Positions 36,896 to 48,363 are shown, counted from the first letter of the stretch. The stretch: DNA of 64,000 nt from Istiophorus platypterus (GCA_016859345.1 CM029124.1:22403980-22467979); one strand, 5' to 3'. Notes: a model not told the origin generated them from the letters alone. A program made the numbers and translations.

Positions 36896-37200
36896 TTAAT
36901 GATTATATTTCAATGTGAAGATTGTGCACAACAATCTTGTTGAAATATAGTGTAGTGTATTAATGATTATAACTTTACATTGGATGGATGTTAGTTTTGT
37001 GTCTGATGTCAAACAGGTTGTTTGATTATAGAGTTGGATCATCCACCTACTGAGTTCTGCCCCAACAGAGTGACACAGCTCCATGTCCAGTTCAGTGAGC
37101 TCCGGAGGAAATCCTGCTGCACTCAAACTCTTCTGGCCTCGGACAATTATCTAACTTTAGCAGTAAGTTTCTCCAGTTTCCACAGGGCACCCCTGTAGTC
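36896..37200 (-). other. Open-frame patch in the asrgl1 3' flank
   Basis: Two overlapping minus-strand frames look protein-like. One includes LSAAGFPPELTELDMELC. The other, slightly upstream, includes DYRGALWKLEKLTAK. They are in different frames, end in stops and have no matching splice sites. The patch is probably 3'UTR or a decayed repeat or pseudogene, not an exon. Confidence 0.25.
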
Positions 37201-37459
37201 CCTTCAATGTCTAACTTTTTAGGATCAGGGTAAAAATCATGCTGTAGATAAAGAAGGGGCCTCTCAGCAGAGCCTTTCTGTATGTTTCTTTACTAGGTTT
37301 TGTTATTCAATACTTCAATGGCTGGTTCAGAACATATATTTTGATATTATTAGCATTAGTATTTAGTGCTAAAATACCCTCAATTTCAATGATTTCTTTC
37401 ATCCATTAGCACATCATTTCAGCCATAAAAGTTTAAAACCAATATGGGTTGTATTTCTA

Positions 37460-37674
37460 TCAGAGAGGATTATGGATGCTCTGTGTGAAATGTTCCCCGT
37501 GATACAGGCCATAGTGCAGCGTATCTTTTTGGGCTGCAGCCCAGGACATTTGCAGGCTGGAGAAGCGAGCGGCCCAGTGGCCCTGGGGGTCCACTGTAAC
37601 CACCCCACCAAGACCACCCACTCTGGACTTCATGTAGGCCAAGCCCAAATCACTAGCTTCCTCTACTGACTGAC
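37460..37674 (-). CDS. asrgl1 exon 7, C-terminus and stop
   Basis: Residues 240-310 and a TGA stop at 37462-37460. Reads QSVEEASDLGLAYMKSRVGG, then the last beta strands (GGVVTVDPQGHWAARFSS) and SWAAAQKDTLHYG. Acceptor TGTTCTCAG. I could not fix the poly(A) site. ATTAAA-like signals occur on this strand near 36895. Confidence 0.94.
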
Positions 37675-40600
37675 CTGAGAACAGAGGAGAGAAGCAATAT
37701 GATTGTCAGGAGAAAATGCTCATCAAAGTTTAGGTGGTCAAACTGAGTCATTCAACCTGAGAGAAACAGCTTTTAAACTTCAATGACTGTTTGGTGTAAA
37801 AGATAAGTATAGCATAGTAGGACCCACTTTGGAATTCACAACAGACTGAAAAAGTGTGTGAAAAACTTGAAGAAATTTTAAAAAAGGTGAAACTTTTTTG
37901 AGGAGAGGTTTTGCAAGTTTTTCAGAAATGTAAAACATATACATAATGTTACTTTGCCTGGGCACAGGGACAAACGCGTATATTATTACGACCTCCTCTA
38001 GAGTTGCCGTGTTTGTTGTTGTGAGAAAGAACACATGGTAGAATGTGGGCAGCTATGGTTACATCGTTTGAAACGGATGCATGTAAAGGGAGTATAAATG
38101 AGCCTTAATCCATCCACTCTTAATCTACTAGACATCTCCGTTATCTCTGTATGCTTTACATATGGGCATTATTTGTATTCACTGTGAGGAGGAGAAAGGT
38201 GACTGTAAAAAAAGGCCGGTGCATGTGTGGTCATTACCTTGCTCCATGTGGAACAGGATGAGTCTTGCCAGCGTAACTTTCATGATGGCTTCTCCATGGC
38301 CTGTTGTTGATACAGCTCCCATCTTGTTGTCAGCATAACCGCCACACCCTAACGCGCAAGAAAACAACACATTAAGCAGGCAGCCATACAAACTATTAAA
38401 AACACTGATTTATTTATTGAGTGGAAATGTTTAAAGAAATCCAGATGTTTGTTTAACTTTTGACAAAAGGTGATCTTGAAACATTGAGTGGGAAAAACAA
38501 GTAAACTAGATACTGCAGTAAATAGGGGTAATTTGGAATATGATAAAGACTGTGATGTTAAAGTGGTTTGTTACTTGGGGGAAGCAGAAACAAGCCCTCA
38601 ATACAGCACTGGCTTACAGTATTACAACCTTATGAAGTTAACATGTTGGAAATGTATTGCCTATTTACACAGAACACAACATTAGAATGAATTTGGAGTC
38701 CTGTTTTCTGGCAGGCTAATAAATCTTAGTCCAATATTCACTTTCTTTTCAGCTCTGGTTTGGTCTCCACCAACTTCTGAACAATTTATCTGGCTTTTAA
38801 GATGCTAAATGCTCCCTTACTTCATCAGGTCGATGCTAACTTCATCTCTCTGCTATTTGCTGCTGGGCATGCAGTGTACAGTGAGCTTTTTAACTTTTTT
38901 GCCGAAACCAGCTCTCTGCTGTGGCTGGGAAAAAAGGCTGATGAAAGTACTGTAACCTGACCAAAACAAAAAACCTAAACAAGCTAAAAGACACTAAAAT
39001 GGGTTTGTTACTGCAAGTGACAGCTTTCACATTCCACATACTCATTTTACCAATTGTTAATATGAAAATATTGATTGGTTAGTGCAGCTTTAAGTTCAGT
39101 GTTTTGCTTATGAATACAAATTTAAACTGTTGTTACAAAAGCCACATTTTCAACTGTGTCATTCTTAGTCTCTTCTTCTTGTTTCTAAAGGATTAGACCA
39201 AGACTTGAATGAGAGGGCTATTACATATCCATTTCACTAGAAAAAAGACTTTTCTAAAATTTTCTTGAAATATACTATTTTAGGCAGTAACAAAATTAAG
39301 CACACATGGACACTTTATTTCCCTGATCTTGGATGTATTTTAATCCTGTTATTTATTCTTAATTTAAATATTTCTGCTTGTTTCCAGTGACACCATCATT
39401 ATGGAAGGGGAGGAGTAAACTGCAACTGGAAATTATGAATCATAAAAAAATTAAGAATTTATTATCTATAGAGATTCCAGTCTATAAGAAAGGCCAATTA
39501 CAAGTAATAGTAGCAGTAGTAAAAAGCTTTAAGATATTTGTCTCTATGTTCTGTGGGTTTGTGTCTTATTTGAACATGATGACTAGTTCCATATTAGATT
39601 GAAGTTCCAACTTATTATTGTACATTTTCTGCTAACTTTTCACCAGAGAGTTGTCAGTGGTCATTTCAGATGCCTATTCAGATAGAGAGTCTATAATCCT
39701 TCCACTGACTCTTGACGCTCTAATCAGTCATTTACTGATAGTAAAAGATTAGACAGATGTGACACAGCCAAAATCCACTTGCTCCTTTTTACTAACCCTC
39801 AGATAATTTAGACCCTGTTACATCAATACATAGTTATCCTGTCAAATTACACTTTGAATCCTGGCATATTCCTCAGCAACATTAGGTTATTAGTATAAGT
39901 CAGTCACTACTGTCAGTACAGGGTGATGACATAATGAATATGAATTGGTCTGTAGTACACTGGTTGTAAGTGGGAAATCCTTTTGACATGAGTAAAAAGA
40001 AAGCCGCATTTAATTTTTTTCTACATTGAAATCAAAAGTTGCACAGTGTCAATATGTGTCAAGACAGTGTACCGTTTCATGTAAGAAAAGACAAAAGTCA
40101 TAGTCAATTATTAACTGAGCGTACTTTGTTTATTGACTAACCACACATCAATCTTCTACTGGTCACAGGCCAACAAATTGGCAAAGACAGTGAAGAGTGA
40201 GTCAGTCTTTAAGACGCTTCTGGTCTTTCTCTCGCTCAAACTAAACCTCTCATTAAAAGGCATTAAATTCCGAACTATGTGTAAGGACTGACCTATGCAG
40301 GGTGTGTCGCCCACCCGTCCCTCCATTTTGTTCAGTATTCCACCAGTGGAGGTTGCACAGGCAATATTGCCCTCACTATCGACTGCCACAGCTCCAACTG
40401 TGCCCATCTTCCCCCTGCACAAGAAAGACAAAAAAAAACAGCACCAGAATGGCATTTGAATTACTTATTATTCTAAAGAACACCAAAGGTATGCACAGTT
40501 TTATACAGTAACCTGGTTACCAAGTTTATAACTAGCTAAGCCAGGATAAAGGAACACCAAAAGATCTTTCTTTTCAGTATCAGGTCCTCATTTCCTATGG

Positions 40601-43600
40601 GCCCTGAAGAGTGGCTCTGAGGCGTTTGTATCTTGTTCTCTTGAAGAGGAAACAGCTGTGGACAGCTGGGACTCAGCAGTAACAATGAATTCCTATGATG
40701 ACCCAGATCACAGCAAAAAAAAGCTGTCAAAACATCCATGGATGCCTCTCAAAATATTCCTGCTGCATAATGCACTTTGACTTTGTTGATTTGTTTGCTC
40801 GGTTCCAAAAATCCTCCAAGTTTTTTTTTTTTTCTACCAGACAGCAACGCCCCTTCAATGGGAACTATTTAGTGATTGGTCAGCTGATCTCATGAGACAG
40901 TAAGTAATTGCTGTCTCCTCAAAATAAAGCTGGAGAGATTGAGAAGGTGCTCTTTGGTAAATACAGCTCTGCCAACCCTCAGTCTCTTTGTCTCTTTGTC
41001 ACCTCTCTCACTTGTATCATCACTGGGAGAAGCTAAGAGGCATGACTAAGGGAGGCAAGCAGCTACCTTAGCCAAATGGAAAGCATCCATCCATCCATTA
41101 GCTTTACCCAGCCCTGGGGGGGCTGGAGCCGGTCCCAGACAACACAGGGAGAGAGGCGGGTACACCATGGACAGGCTGCCAGTCTATCACAGGCGGACAC
41201 ATGGACACAGACTACCATTCACACTCACATTCACACCTACAGGCAATTTAGTGTTGCCAGTTAACCTAACCTGAATGTTTAACCTTTGGACTGTAGGAGG
41301 AATCCAGGGTACCCCAGTGTCCGTGCAAACAGAGTGAACATACAAACTCCGCTACAAGGGGCCTCAGCTGGACAGCCTTCTTGCTGTGAGATCACTGCAC
41401 CACCCCTAAACTGAAGGCACCATATGAGTATTTGGCACATACTGAACTTATAGTATGCATCGACAACATAAAAGTGGATTATACAACAGGACTGGTTTGA
41501 GAAGTGTCTGTGAATGTCTTGATATGTTGTGATATTTCTGTTGTGTGCTTCTGAGTCAATAATGATATCAACTATAACTGTTGTAAATCCAAACTGACTA
41601 GTCAGAATCAAGAGGGTTGTTCAACATAGCAACACCCGAAAAGCAGTACTTCAGGTTCTATCTGCAAGGACATACATCTCAGTATACTTCACTTCTAAAG
41701 GATTGTACCATTATTGAAACATATGCTAATAAGCTTAAATAATGTTCTGTCACACATTTGGCACTCCACAGGGTTGGCATCCAGTGCCAAGTTCTTTTTC
41801 CAGCGCATACGGGAGTAATCAGTGATGAGGGACTCTTGAGGGACCTTAGGGACACCCATGGTCCAGGCGAACTGATTGGCACCTTCTGCTGTGAGACACA
41901 CATGACTGGTCTGGAATAGAGATCAAAGTTCACATCTATAAAATGCATCTACAAACCATTACAAAACCTATTTGTACTTGTAATTCAGAGTGTTCTTTAG
42001 GTTACTGTGCAAACTAGACTGCAGCAACAACTGCGGTTCCTCTGTTTCCTAAAAGGTACATTTTAGATTGATCTTATTCTTAGGCCACAGTTCCTCATGT
42101 TTGCTGTGATGTCTGCAAATACTGTTAGTATTGGCAAAGTTGAGATGTTCTCTAGATTAATATTTATCTTTCTGTGTTAAAATCCTTAATTTTGCAGCTA
42201 CATAGATAGATGTATGCATCTAAACATTCAGTATGGATTTGGCTTCATGCCTCCAGAATATGCAGAATGCAGGAATTAAATGAGAAGCTGGCAAATATAA
42301 TAATTCTTAAGCACGATGTTTAGGCGTGCTGTTGACACAAGTATATACTGTATGGCAAGACATGTACTGTTGAACAAACAGTATATTTACCAGACCTGTG
42401 TTCATTTTTTATTCGCTTTATCCATCTCCTATATACAGAATATGTACGTACCTTGTCCATAACCAGTCTTGCTAGTTGAACAGGGTTGGCTATGTTTCGT
42501 ACAACAGATACTGCACCACTTCCCAGTGTTTTCCCATCCATCACAATGGCATCCATCTCCACCTCTCCTTTGACATTCAGCACTGACCCACACCCTGAAA
42601 TATGATTGGAAAAATGATTTGATTAGGTCTTGCCTCTGGGAACAACAAATCTTTTGTGTTCAGAGGTGACACTCGGTCTATGAGTCGAGCTCGTTCTTTT
42701 AGAGAGTGTGCATATGATTGTTACATTTCACAGCAATCTGCCCAATGGTTTTAGATATATTCTTTGTAAAAGTGCAAAATATGGCCTGATGGTGGAGCCA
42801 GTTAGTTAATACTAATGAGAAATCTGTATACTGATGACACCAGACTTTTTTGTTATGCCCTCTTTCGGCTGAAAAAAAGAAACATGCCATCATGTAAATA
42901 GACTGTATTTTTATCAACCAGAAGCAACACTGGCTTAATGAAGGTAAACAGACTTTTATTCAACATTGTTAAGAACATGAAATGCATGTTCCTTTAATGC
43001 ATGTTTTATATTAGTTTTACAAATTAGTTATGAAAGCATAAGTTTGCCCAAACTGCCAGAGTTTTGTCAGCTACACTAGCAGTAATATCTAGAGCTTGGT
43101 AGCTCTTGAGTAGGCTTCTTCATATTCTGGATTTGACTTCCGTGTTACATGTCTGTCCATCTTGTATTTCACTTATAATTTTTCACATGACTGAGCTATT
43201 GCCCTTTATCCTCTATCCTCCACCTTGAAAACAAAATGCACCTCATAATGCAATTTTTGGCTACAAACAAAGCCATCTAAAGCTACCCATGCAGTATGCT
43301 GTGTCTGCTACATTTCACATTTGGGTGCATAAACATGAAATATGACACCTACAATACCAAGGTCCATCAGTGGTTTTAGTTGGACAGATAGGTTCATGAT
43401 CTATCACATGAACTATCATCCAATCTTTGATTCATTAAAGCAAGCGCCACATTATCAACACACAGTACATTAATGACGGTCTCACAAAGTACGATCAAAT
43501 CAATCAAAATGCATTCAACCACAGTTATTATAGGCAAAATGAATTTTATATGTATAGACAGTGTTTTTTCTCAAGGAGTACCGAGGACCAATATCTGTAA

Positions 43601-44335
43601 TCAAGAAGTACTTTGGACTTTCTGGTTCAATGGTAAAGGATTTTGAGGATATGAATATTTGTCAAAAAGACAAAAAAACATCCTCATACTAATATGTTGT
43701 TCTCAATTCTTCTTTTTCTGTGCGGAAATGACAATGTCTTGATCTGTCTAGTAACAGTTTTAGCAATTTAATTTTGATTTATCTCAAACACTTCCAAACT
43801 GATCTTGTTAGCTAGCTTGCTAGCATCAGAGGACGATTACTCGTTTATTGTTCCAAAAGAAATAGATCCCCAGGGTTTTTTTTACGGCTGTCATAGCAGT
43901 AAAAAGCACAAGTGGGACCTGCAGTTCTTACAATTCATTGCAGCTATTAACACAGTTACTAGTGACATCTGATCTGTGTTTGTCAGGTCAAAATATTTAA
44001 TTTGGAAAAGGTCTATTAAACCTTAGTATGACCACACATTATCCCAATTTTCCTTTGTCATTTTCCCAAACAGTATTTGTATGGAATGTGACACATGTGA
44101 CTGTGTAAAGCTAATTGCATACACAAGCGTATTGGGTTTTGACATTACCTGCATTGAAGGAGGGATTATTCTCCAGCTGGGAAACCGCCTCGACCACGGC
44201 GTCCATGCTGCTGCCCCCTGCCTGGAGGACGGTGTACCCTGCTCGGGTCGCTGAGCACACGCCTGCAGTGGACATTTCTGCCCGCTCCTTTGGGATGTGA
44301 CCTGCCCCTCCATGGACCACCACCACTGGCAACAT
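37460..44335 (-). CDS. Isoaspartyl peptidase/L-asparaginase, complete coding region
   Basis: An N-terminal-nucleophile hydrolase of the cytosol that cleaves isoaspartyl dipeptides and L-asparagine. Six coding exons join in phase: 44335-44149, 42594-42452, 41910-41756, 40414-40293, 38348-38238 and 37674-37460. All junctions are GT-AG. The predicted product has 310 residues, close to the 308 of human ASRGL1. Visible motifs are HGGAG (8-12), the GTVGAVA cleavage site with nucleophile Thr167, STGG (184-187), RVGD (195-198) and TTGHGE (217-222). By family rule the precursor cuts itself before Thr167 to give alpha and beta chains. The start is the first ATG of exon 2, in frame with MLPVVVVHGGAG. 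The gene lies head-to-head with rims1. All active-site residues are present, with no frameshift, so the gene is probably functional. Confidence 0.97.
38238..38348 (-). CDS. asrgl1 exon 6
   Basis: Residues 203-239 plus one base of Gly240. Reads CGGYADNKMGAVSTTGHGEA, carrying the Thr218-Gly219 substrate-binding pair, then the helix MKVTLARLILFHMEQ. Acceptor GCGCGTTAG, donor CAAG|GTAATG. Confidence 0.95.
38830..39094 (+). repeat. Interspersed repeat family B (copy 3), in asrgl1 intron 5
   Basis: It carries AGCTCTCTGCTGTGGCTGG, GTTACTGCAAGTGACAGC and the closing AATATTGATTGGTTAGTGCA, matching 32345-32612 in order. Confidence 0.7.
40293..40414 (-). CDS. asrgl1 exon 5, catalytic threonine
   Basis: Residues 162-202 plus one base of Gly203. 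Contains the self-cleavage site Gly166-Thr167 (GKMGTVGAVAVDSEG), Thr185 in TSTGG and RVGD (195-198), which bind substrate in the family. Acceptor CTTGTGCAG, donor ATAG|GTCAGT. Confidence 0.96.
41084..41405 (+). repeat. CATCCATCCATCCATT-type dispersed repeat in asrgl1 intron 4
   Basis: It begins with a CATC run and continues with GGGGGGCTGGAGCCGGTCCC, GGACAGGCTGCCAGTCTATC, ATTCACACTCACATTCACAC and GGACTGTAGGAGGAATCCAG. It ends in TGTGAGATCACTGCACCACC. This ordered set is one of the most common dispersed repeats of fish genomes. Its frames (41076-41264 and 41279-41611) are not genes. Confidence 0.85.
41756..41910 (-). CDS. asrgl1 exon 4
   Basis: Residues 111-161 plus two bases of Met162. Codes TSHVCLTAEGANQFAWTMGV and the variable linker that ends the alpha chain. 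Acceptor CTATTCCAG. The donor is CAAAT|GTGTGA, weaker than the others but the only one that keeps the frame into GKMGTVGAVA. Confidence 0.9.
42452..42594 (-). CDS. asrgl1 exon 3
   Basis: Residues 63-110. The 143-bp exon starts in phase 1 with CGSVLNVKGEVEMDAIVMDG and ends ...LARLVMDK in phase 0. Acceptor ATATTTCAG, donor AAG|GTACGT. The MDG-K-T-L-G-x-GAV block is conserved in the family. Confidence 0.95.
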
Positions 44336-44344
44336 GTCAGTCAC
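44149..44344 (-). CDS. asrgl1 exon 2, start codon and glycine-rich loop
   Basis: The acceptor TGTTTCTCAG lies at 44345 and the ATG at 44335. The exon codes residues 1-62 plus the first base of Gly63. It holds HGGAG, the Gly-rich oxyanion loop, and GSSMDAVVEAVSQLENNP, the helix typical of the family. Donor CAG|GTAATG, phase 1. Confidence 0.95.
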
Positions 44345-44897
44345 CTGAGAAACAGCTGAGGGGAGATATGATATCAAACAAAATCTAAACTCTTGTTTTA
44401 AGTGTGCATTCTTTTACATAAAAGACATTTCTGGCGGTTTAATTTACTGCATTCCAGCACTATTATTGTGCTCATCTACTTTGAGTCTGATAACTGTTTC
44501 CTGAATTCATACTAAACGTGGAGAAACAGCATTTACTTCCTTAACTGAGTCAAGAACTTCTAAACTGCCTTCGACAGAACATTAAACACTCAAACGTAAT
44601 ATCCAAATAAACGACCCAGTCGTCTATGGTTGAAATGAGGTGAGCCTAACCATAACTGGCTATATCGAGCATGCAACAGGATATTTGATAATATGTTAAA
44701 CAAGAGCCGCTTAGCGAACCTTGTGCATGCGGACCTGAGACGTGAACGGTGCTGGACCCCTTCGAGGCAACAGGTGTCGGAGCTTCCTGGGGTCAGAGGG
44801 TTAATCCTGCAGCCTGTGCCCGGGTAGAGACGCCCCAGGGCTGCGTGCAGACCTCAGCGATCGCTTAAAATCCAGGGGAGATCCTGCTCAAGCTCAC

Positions 44898-45110
44898 CTG
44901 AAGATCGGCCTATTTGCCTGCATCTTAACGATCATTCATCGTGCAGTTAAGAGCTTTTTTGGCTGTGGAGATATCGAAATTTCGAAAATCAAATCATAAT
45001 CGACATAAAATGAATGTAAGCCACGAAAACAGCAGAGCTGTCTCGATCTTACCACAGTGTCACCGAGGACTTAGACGTGTCACAAAAGCAACAGCGCTTC
45101 CGGGATGTGA
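44898..45110 (-). other. Probable asrgl1 5'UTR exon 1
   Basis: A CAG|GTGAGC donor at 44897 fits splicing to the acceptor at 44345 and lies just downstream of promoter-like sequence. Read on the minus strand, the proposed leader has short upstream frames, including ATGAATGATCGTTAA and a nine-codon frame crossing the junction that stops 5 bases before the main ATG. An internal donor/acceptor pair (CTGTG|GTAAGA and TATCTCCACAG) would allow an alternative leader. The 5' end is a guess. Confidence 0.5.
45097..45104 (-). promoter_or_regulatory. ETS-type site at the probable asrgl1 promoter
   Basis: CCCGGAAG on the minus strand (CTTCCGGG on the plus strand) is a consensus ETS/ELK-family site of the kind found at TATA-less housekeeping promoters. 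It lies about 200 bases upstream of the proposed leader donor, in a short CpG-containing patch. Confidence 0.4.
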
Positions 45111-45247
45111 CACTTCCAAAATAAAATGCGACCCTCAATAACGTGCAGTAGACTAGAACAACTTTGGGCATGTCTGCTGATCACTAGAAGGCGATCAAAG
45201 AAAGTATATGCCTAGTATATTCAATAATATATTATCATAGTTTTCAA

Positions 45248-45306
45248 TATATGTGTGTATACACACACAGACACACACATACATATATATATATATATAT
45301 GTATAT
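45248..45306. repeat. Mixed (CA)n/(TA)n microsatellite
   Basis: Begins as GTGTGTATACACACACAG and ends in a (AT) run of about 10 units. Confidence 0.9.
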
Positions 45307-46271
45307 TTCTATATATTTTCCCATTAACGAATAGGTAATTCTCTATATAGCACATTTTAAGATTTTCCTTATTATCGTCATCATTATCATCCTCATCCTC
45401 ATTATTAATATCATTAGTCAGTGTAGTAATAACTGCTCATTTTGGCTTATTGAAATGTAACATTTGTATTTGGATGTACAGACTATTTGGCTTTCTCCCT
45501 AAGCTGAGTCAGAGCTGTTGAACAAGTCAGGCAACTATGCATATGAGATGATGATGAAGCATTCGGTCTAAGGCTCGGTTGTTAGCCTTGGTTGCTTTTT
45601 TTTTCTCAATGTCTATATACCTACAATATGCTACTGGCTCCAGACTTGCAGCTACTGCTCCACTCAATACATTCACCCCTCACAGTTTGTCGGCCTACTG
45701 TTCTTTTAGTGAGCTGACCATAGTGCTGAAATGCACATGGAGATTCAGGAGATTATTTCAGATTCCACTGTGAACCTAGAGTCATACTGTTTGGCCTTGA
45801 CTAAGTTAGCTTACAGTGTTGAGTTGGTGGGACTTGTAGTCTCAAATGAGGGTTCAGAAAGATGTACCATAGTCTAATTTTACAGGGTCCCATTAATTGT
45901 GTGAAAACTTGTTAATTACCAAATGAATTCATAGCCCGAAATGAATAATTTTATGGGCTCAGAAACTGTTATTTGCCAAATCTGGGTATTTGGCTAATAC
46001 CTTAATAAATCAAATTTCTTTCCAGTTGTAGACTATTGTGACCTAACAAATGGTCTTGTCTTATTGTACTTGATGTGAATTTTTTTTGCCACTGTGGCTC
46101 ATTCCCCTGCATCTGGATAGTGACCCCTCTCTAGATCACACAACCTATAATAAAATGTTTTACACTGAGAAAATGTAAATGTCACCCTATAGTCATACAT
46201 GTGCATGGCTATGTGGTGAACATCTGGCTCACTTCAGATTGCAGATTGTTTTTTTTCAGCATGAGGAAGTA

Positions 46272-46297
46272 GAGTGTGTGTGTGTGTGTGTGTGTGC
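46272..46297. repeat. (GT)n microsatellite
   Basis: Thirteen GT units, followed by GTGTG-rich sequence to 46331. Confidence 0.9.
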
Positions 46298-47430
46298 AGG
46301 CCTGTCTGTGTGAGTGTGTTTGTGTGTTTGTGCTGTGGCAGGATGAGGATGATAAGGAAGAAGGAAAGAAGGAAGCAATGGAGGGAGAGAGAGGGAGGAA
46401 GGGTGGGAGAGAGGACAAAAAAGGGGGTTGTGCATCATTCTTACATGCAGTGATTGGTGGGAGTGAGGAGGAGGAGGAGGAGAGTATATACACTCTTACT
46501 ATGGAGGGTTTCATACAATACTAGAAATTGGTTCTTTAGAATTGCTTTCATTATTTCCTAAATATTGCTTATATAATTTTATTTTGGCTCACATAATGTA
46601 TCATACATCAGGATTGTATTTTTTTTTTATCATGGTTTATTTTTTTGTGTCTTTCTATTTAATTGTCCTTTTCCTAACATTTTACACTCTTGTACACTTC
46701 ATATTTACTAGTTATTAGTTTATTTTAAAGATGCTGTTCTATGAATTGTTCTACTTGTGCTCTATTGCTCCTTGACACGTGGAAAAAATGGTTACGGTAT
46801 ATGGTAAAGACTACACTATTTTTGTCCTCTATTTCACAGAGCCAGTTTAGTTAATTTAAAAATGAACAGCAAAAGAACTTGGGTCACTAAGAATATTATG
46901 AATATCTTAATATTACACAATGCAATTCCACTGATTTACCCATAAATGATAATTTAAAGATAACCTAATGAGAGTTTAAGGGGATATTACAGGTTAAGTT
47001 CATGGACTGTAATATATCAAGGCATTTTTATTGATTATTTGCATGGTTTGCGTGATTTTGGACCATAGTTAAAACAAATCAGGCCCATTTTTTTACATTT
47101 TCATGAAGCTTGGGTTAGCTTTCATGTTTCATTTACGACATCTTTGAAAAACGTACAAAGTAAGGGGTAGCCTATATACAACAAGGGCATTTTACCTCTT
47201 AAAACCAAAACATGCCAAATAATCCATTAAAGCACCCCTATATGCTTTATCATAATCCATCTGTTTACCCTTACATATTTTTACCTTTTCAGAGTAATGG
47301 ATAAAATCGAGGGAGATTTAGAAACCACTTACAAGGGTCGATTAGAAACCAACAGTTAGACAAGGACTTTGACAGTGGTCTCTGGGTTATCGGGCTAGGG
47401 TCCTACAAAACCCACAATGCACCCTTGAGG

Positions 47431-48202
47431 AACCCATTATTTCCTGTGTGTGCTATAGCCTGGCGTGAGCGCGCATGTTAACGGTGAGTGGAGCCCCCCA
47501 TTCTCAAATGAGGGCTGCGCGCTCCCGCCGCAACAGAAGTGAGCGCGCTTGAGGGGCTGCGGTCCCATTGACGGTTCCGTCTCCCTGACAGCAGCATCAG
47601 CATCAGCATCAGCAGCAGCATCAGCATCAGCAGCAGCATCAGCAGCAGCAGCAGCAGCAGCGGCGGCGCTGGAAAACAAGAAGTCGCCGCCTCGCCCCGC
47701 AGCCACACGGAGAAGCCCGCTGGACCGAGCGAAGACCCGAGCCGACTCCAGGGACCCCCGCTCTCTCTACCCGGCCTGAAGAAAGGAAGCGAGATCCCCC
47801 TCATCCCGACCGACCGCCGGTGATATGGGCTCCCCGTAAAACGGAGGTGGTGGAGGGGAGAGGCGGGCGGGCGGGCGGTGGGATCGGGGTGGGGGGAGAA
47901 GACAGCGGAGCGGCAAGAGGGAGAAGCAGAGGCTGAAAACGGCGACCGGGACCACCATCACCGCCACTACTATCACAGCTATCACCGACACTGCTGCCGC
48001 CGCCACCGCCGCCCTGGGTGCCCGCCGCCACCGCCATGGGAACTCCGCATCAGTCGCTCCAACCGCCGCTTTGTCCGTGGGCCATGTCGTGATCCGTGGG
48101 CTCCGCCAGCGGGTTTTCTATCCGTGATCCCGACCGAGGCGAGGAGGAGGAGGAGGAAGAGGAGGGAGGGAGGAAGGGACGGTGGTGGTGGTGGTGGGGA
48201 AG
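47431..48202 (+). promoter_or_regulatory. rims1 GC-rich promoter and leader
   Basis: The sequence changes abruptly from AT-rich to GC- and CpG-rich just before the first rims1 coding exon. It contains four overlapping GC boxes (GGCGGGCGGGCGGGCGG, 47862-47878), purine GAGGAGG runs (48137-48175) and a GGT repeat (48181-48197) immediately before the start codon. No TATA box was seen, as expected for a neuronal CpG-island promoter. The transcription start cannot be placed from sequence. Long frames on both strands (47437-48735) reflect the absence of AT-rich stop codons and are not separate genes. Confidence 0.7.
47589..47664 (+). repeat. CAG/CAT trinucleotide repeat in the rims1 leader
   Basis: About 24 consecutive triplets of CAG and CAT (a core of CAGCAT and CAGCAGCAT units), ending in seven or eight pure CAG and two CGG triplets. 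It lies about 540 bases upstream of the rims1 ATG and may be part of its 5'UTR. On the minus strand it would read CTG/ATG. Confidence 0.9.
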
Positions 48203-48363
48203 ATGTTCGCCTCGGTGGGCCCTCGGGGCGGCCCGCGCCCACCCATCGCCCCGGCCATCCCGGAGCCGGACCTGAGCCATCTGACGGAGGAGGAGAGGAA
48301 GATCATCATGGCTGTGCTGGCTCGGCAACGAGAGGAGGAGGCGAAGGAGGAGGCCATGTTAAA
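48203..48363 (+). CDS. rims1 exon 1
   Basis: 53 codons plus two bases (AA|GTAAGA donor at 48364). By family knowledge the LTEEERKIIMAV helix is the N-terminal part of the Rab-binding domain that flanks the zinc finger. The purine-rich 3' end codes the charged REEEAKEEA segment. Identification as a long-form RIM is firm. The paralogue (rims1 rather than rims2) is inferred from exon 1 alone. Confidence 0.92.

Larger units (their letters stand above)
45150..47430. other. Intergenic spacer between asrgl1 and rims1
   Basis: This separates the two divergent genes. It holds an alternating (CA)n/(AT)n tract at 45248-45306, a (GT)n tract at 46272-46297 and a purine-rich block (GGAGGAGGAGGAGG-type) near 46340-46480. 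I see no further gene. Frames at 46209-46524 follow the purine/pyrimidine strand bias. Confidence 0.6.

Noticed and set aside
44111..44377. 88-codon frame with an upstream start (MISYLPSAVSQVTD) as the asrgl1 N-terminus
   Set aside because: The extension reads through the TTTCTCAG acceptor into intron sequence. The family starts right before VVVHGGAG, which fits the ATG at 44335.
46256..46524. Frames in the purine-rich block between asrgl1 and rims1
   Set aside because: The low-complexity Glu/Gly/Arg or Ser/Leu/Pro content simply reflects the GGA/CTT strand bias.
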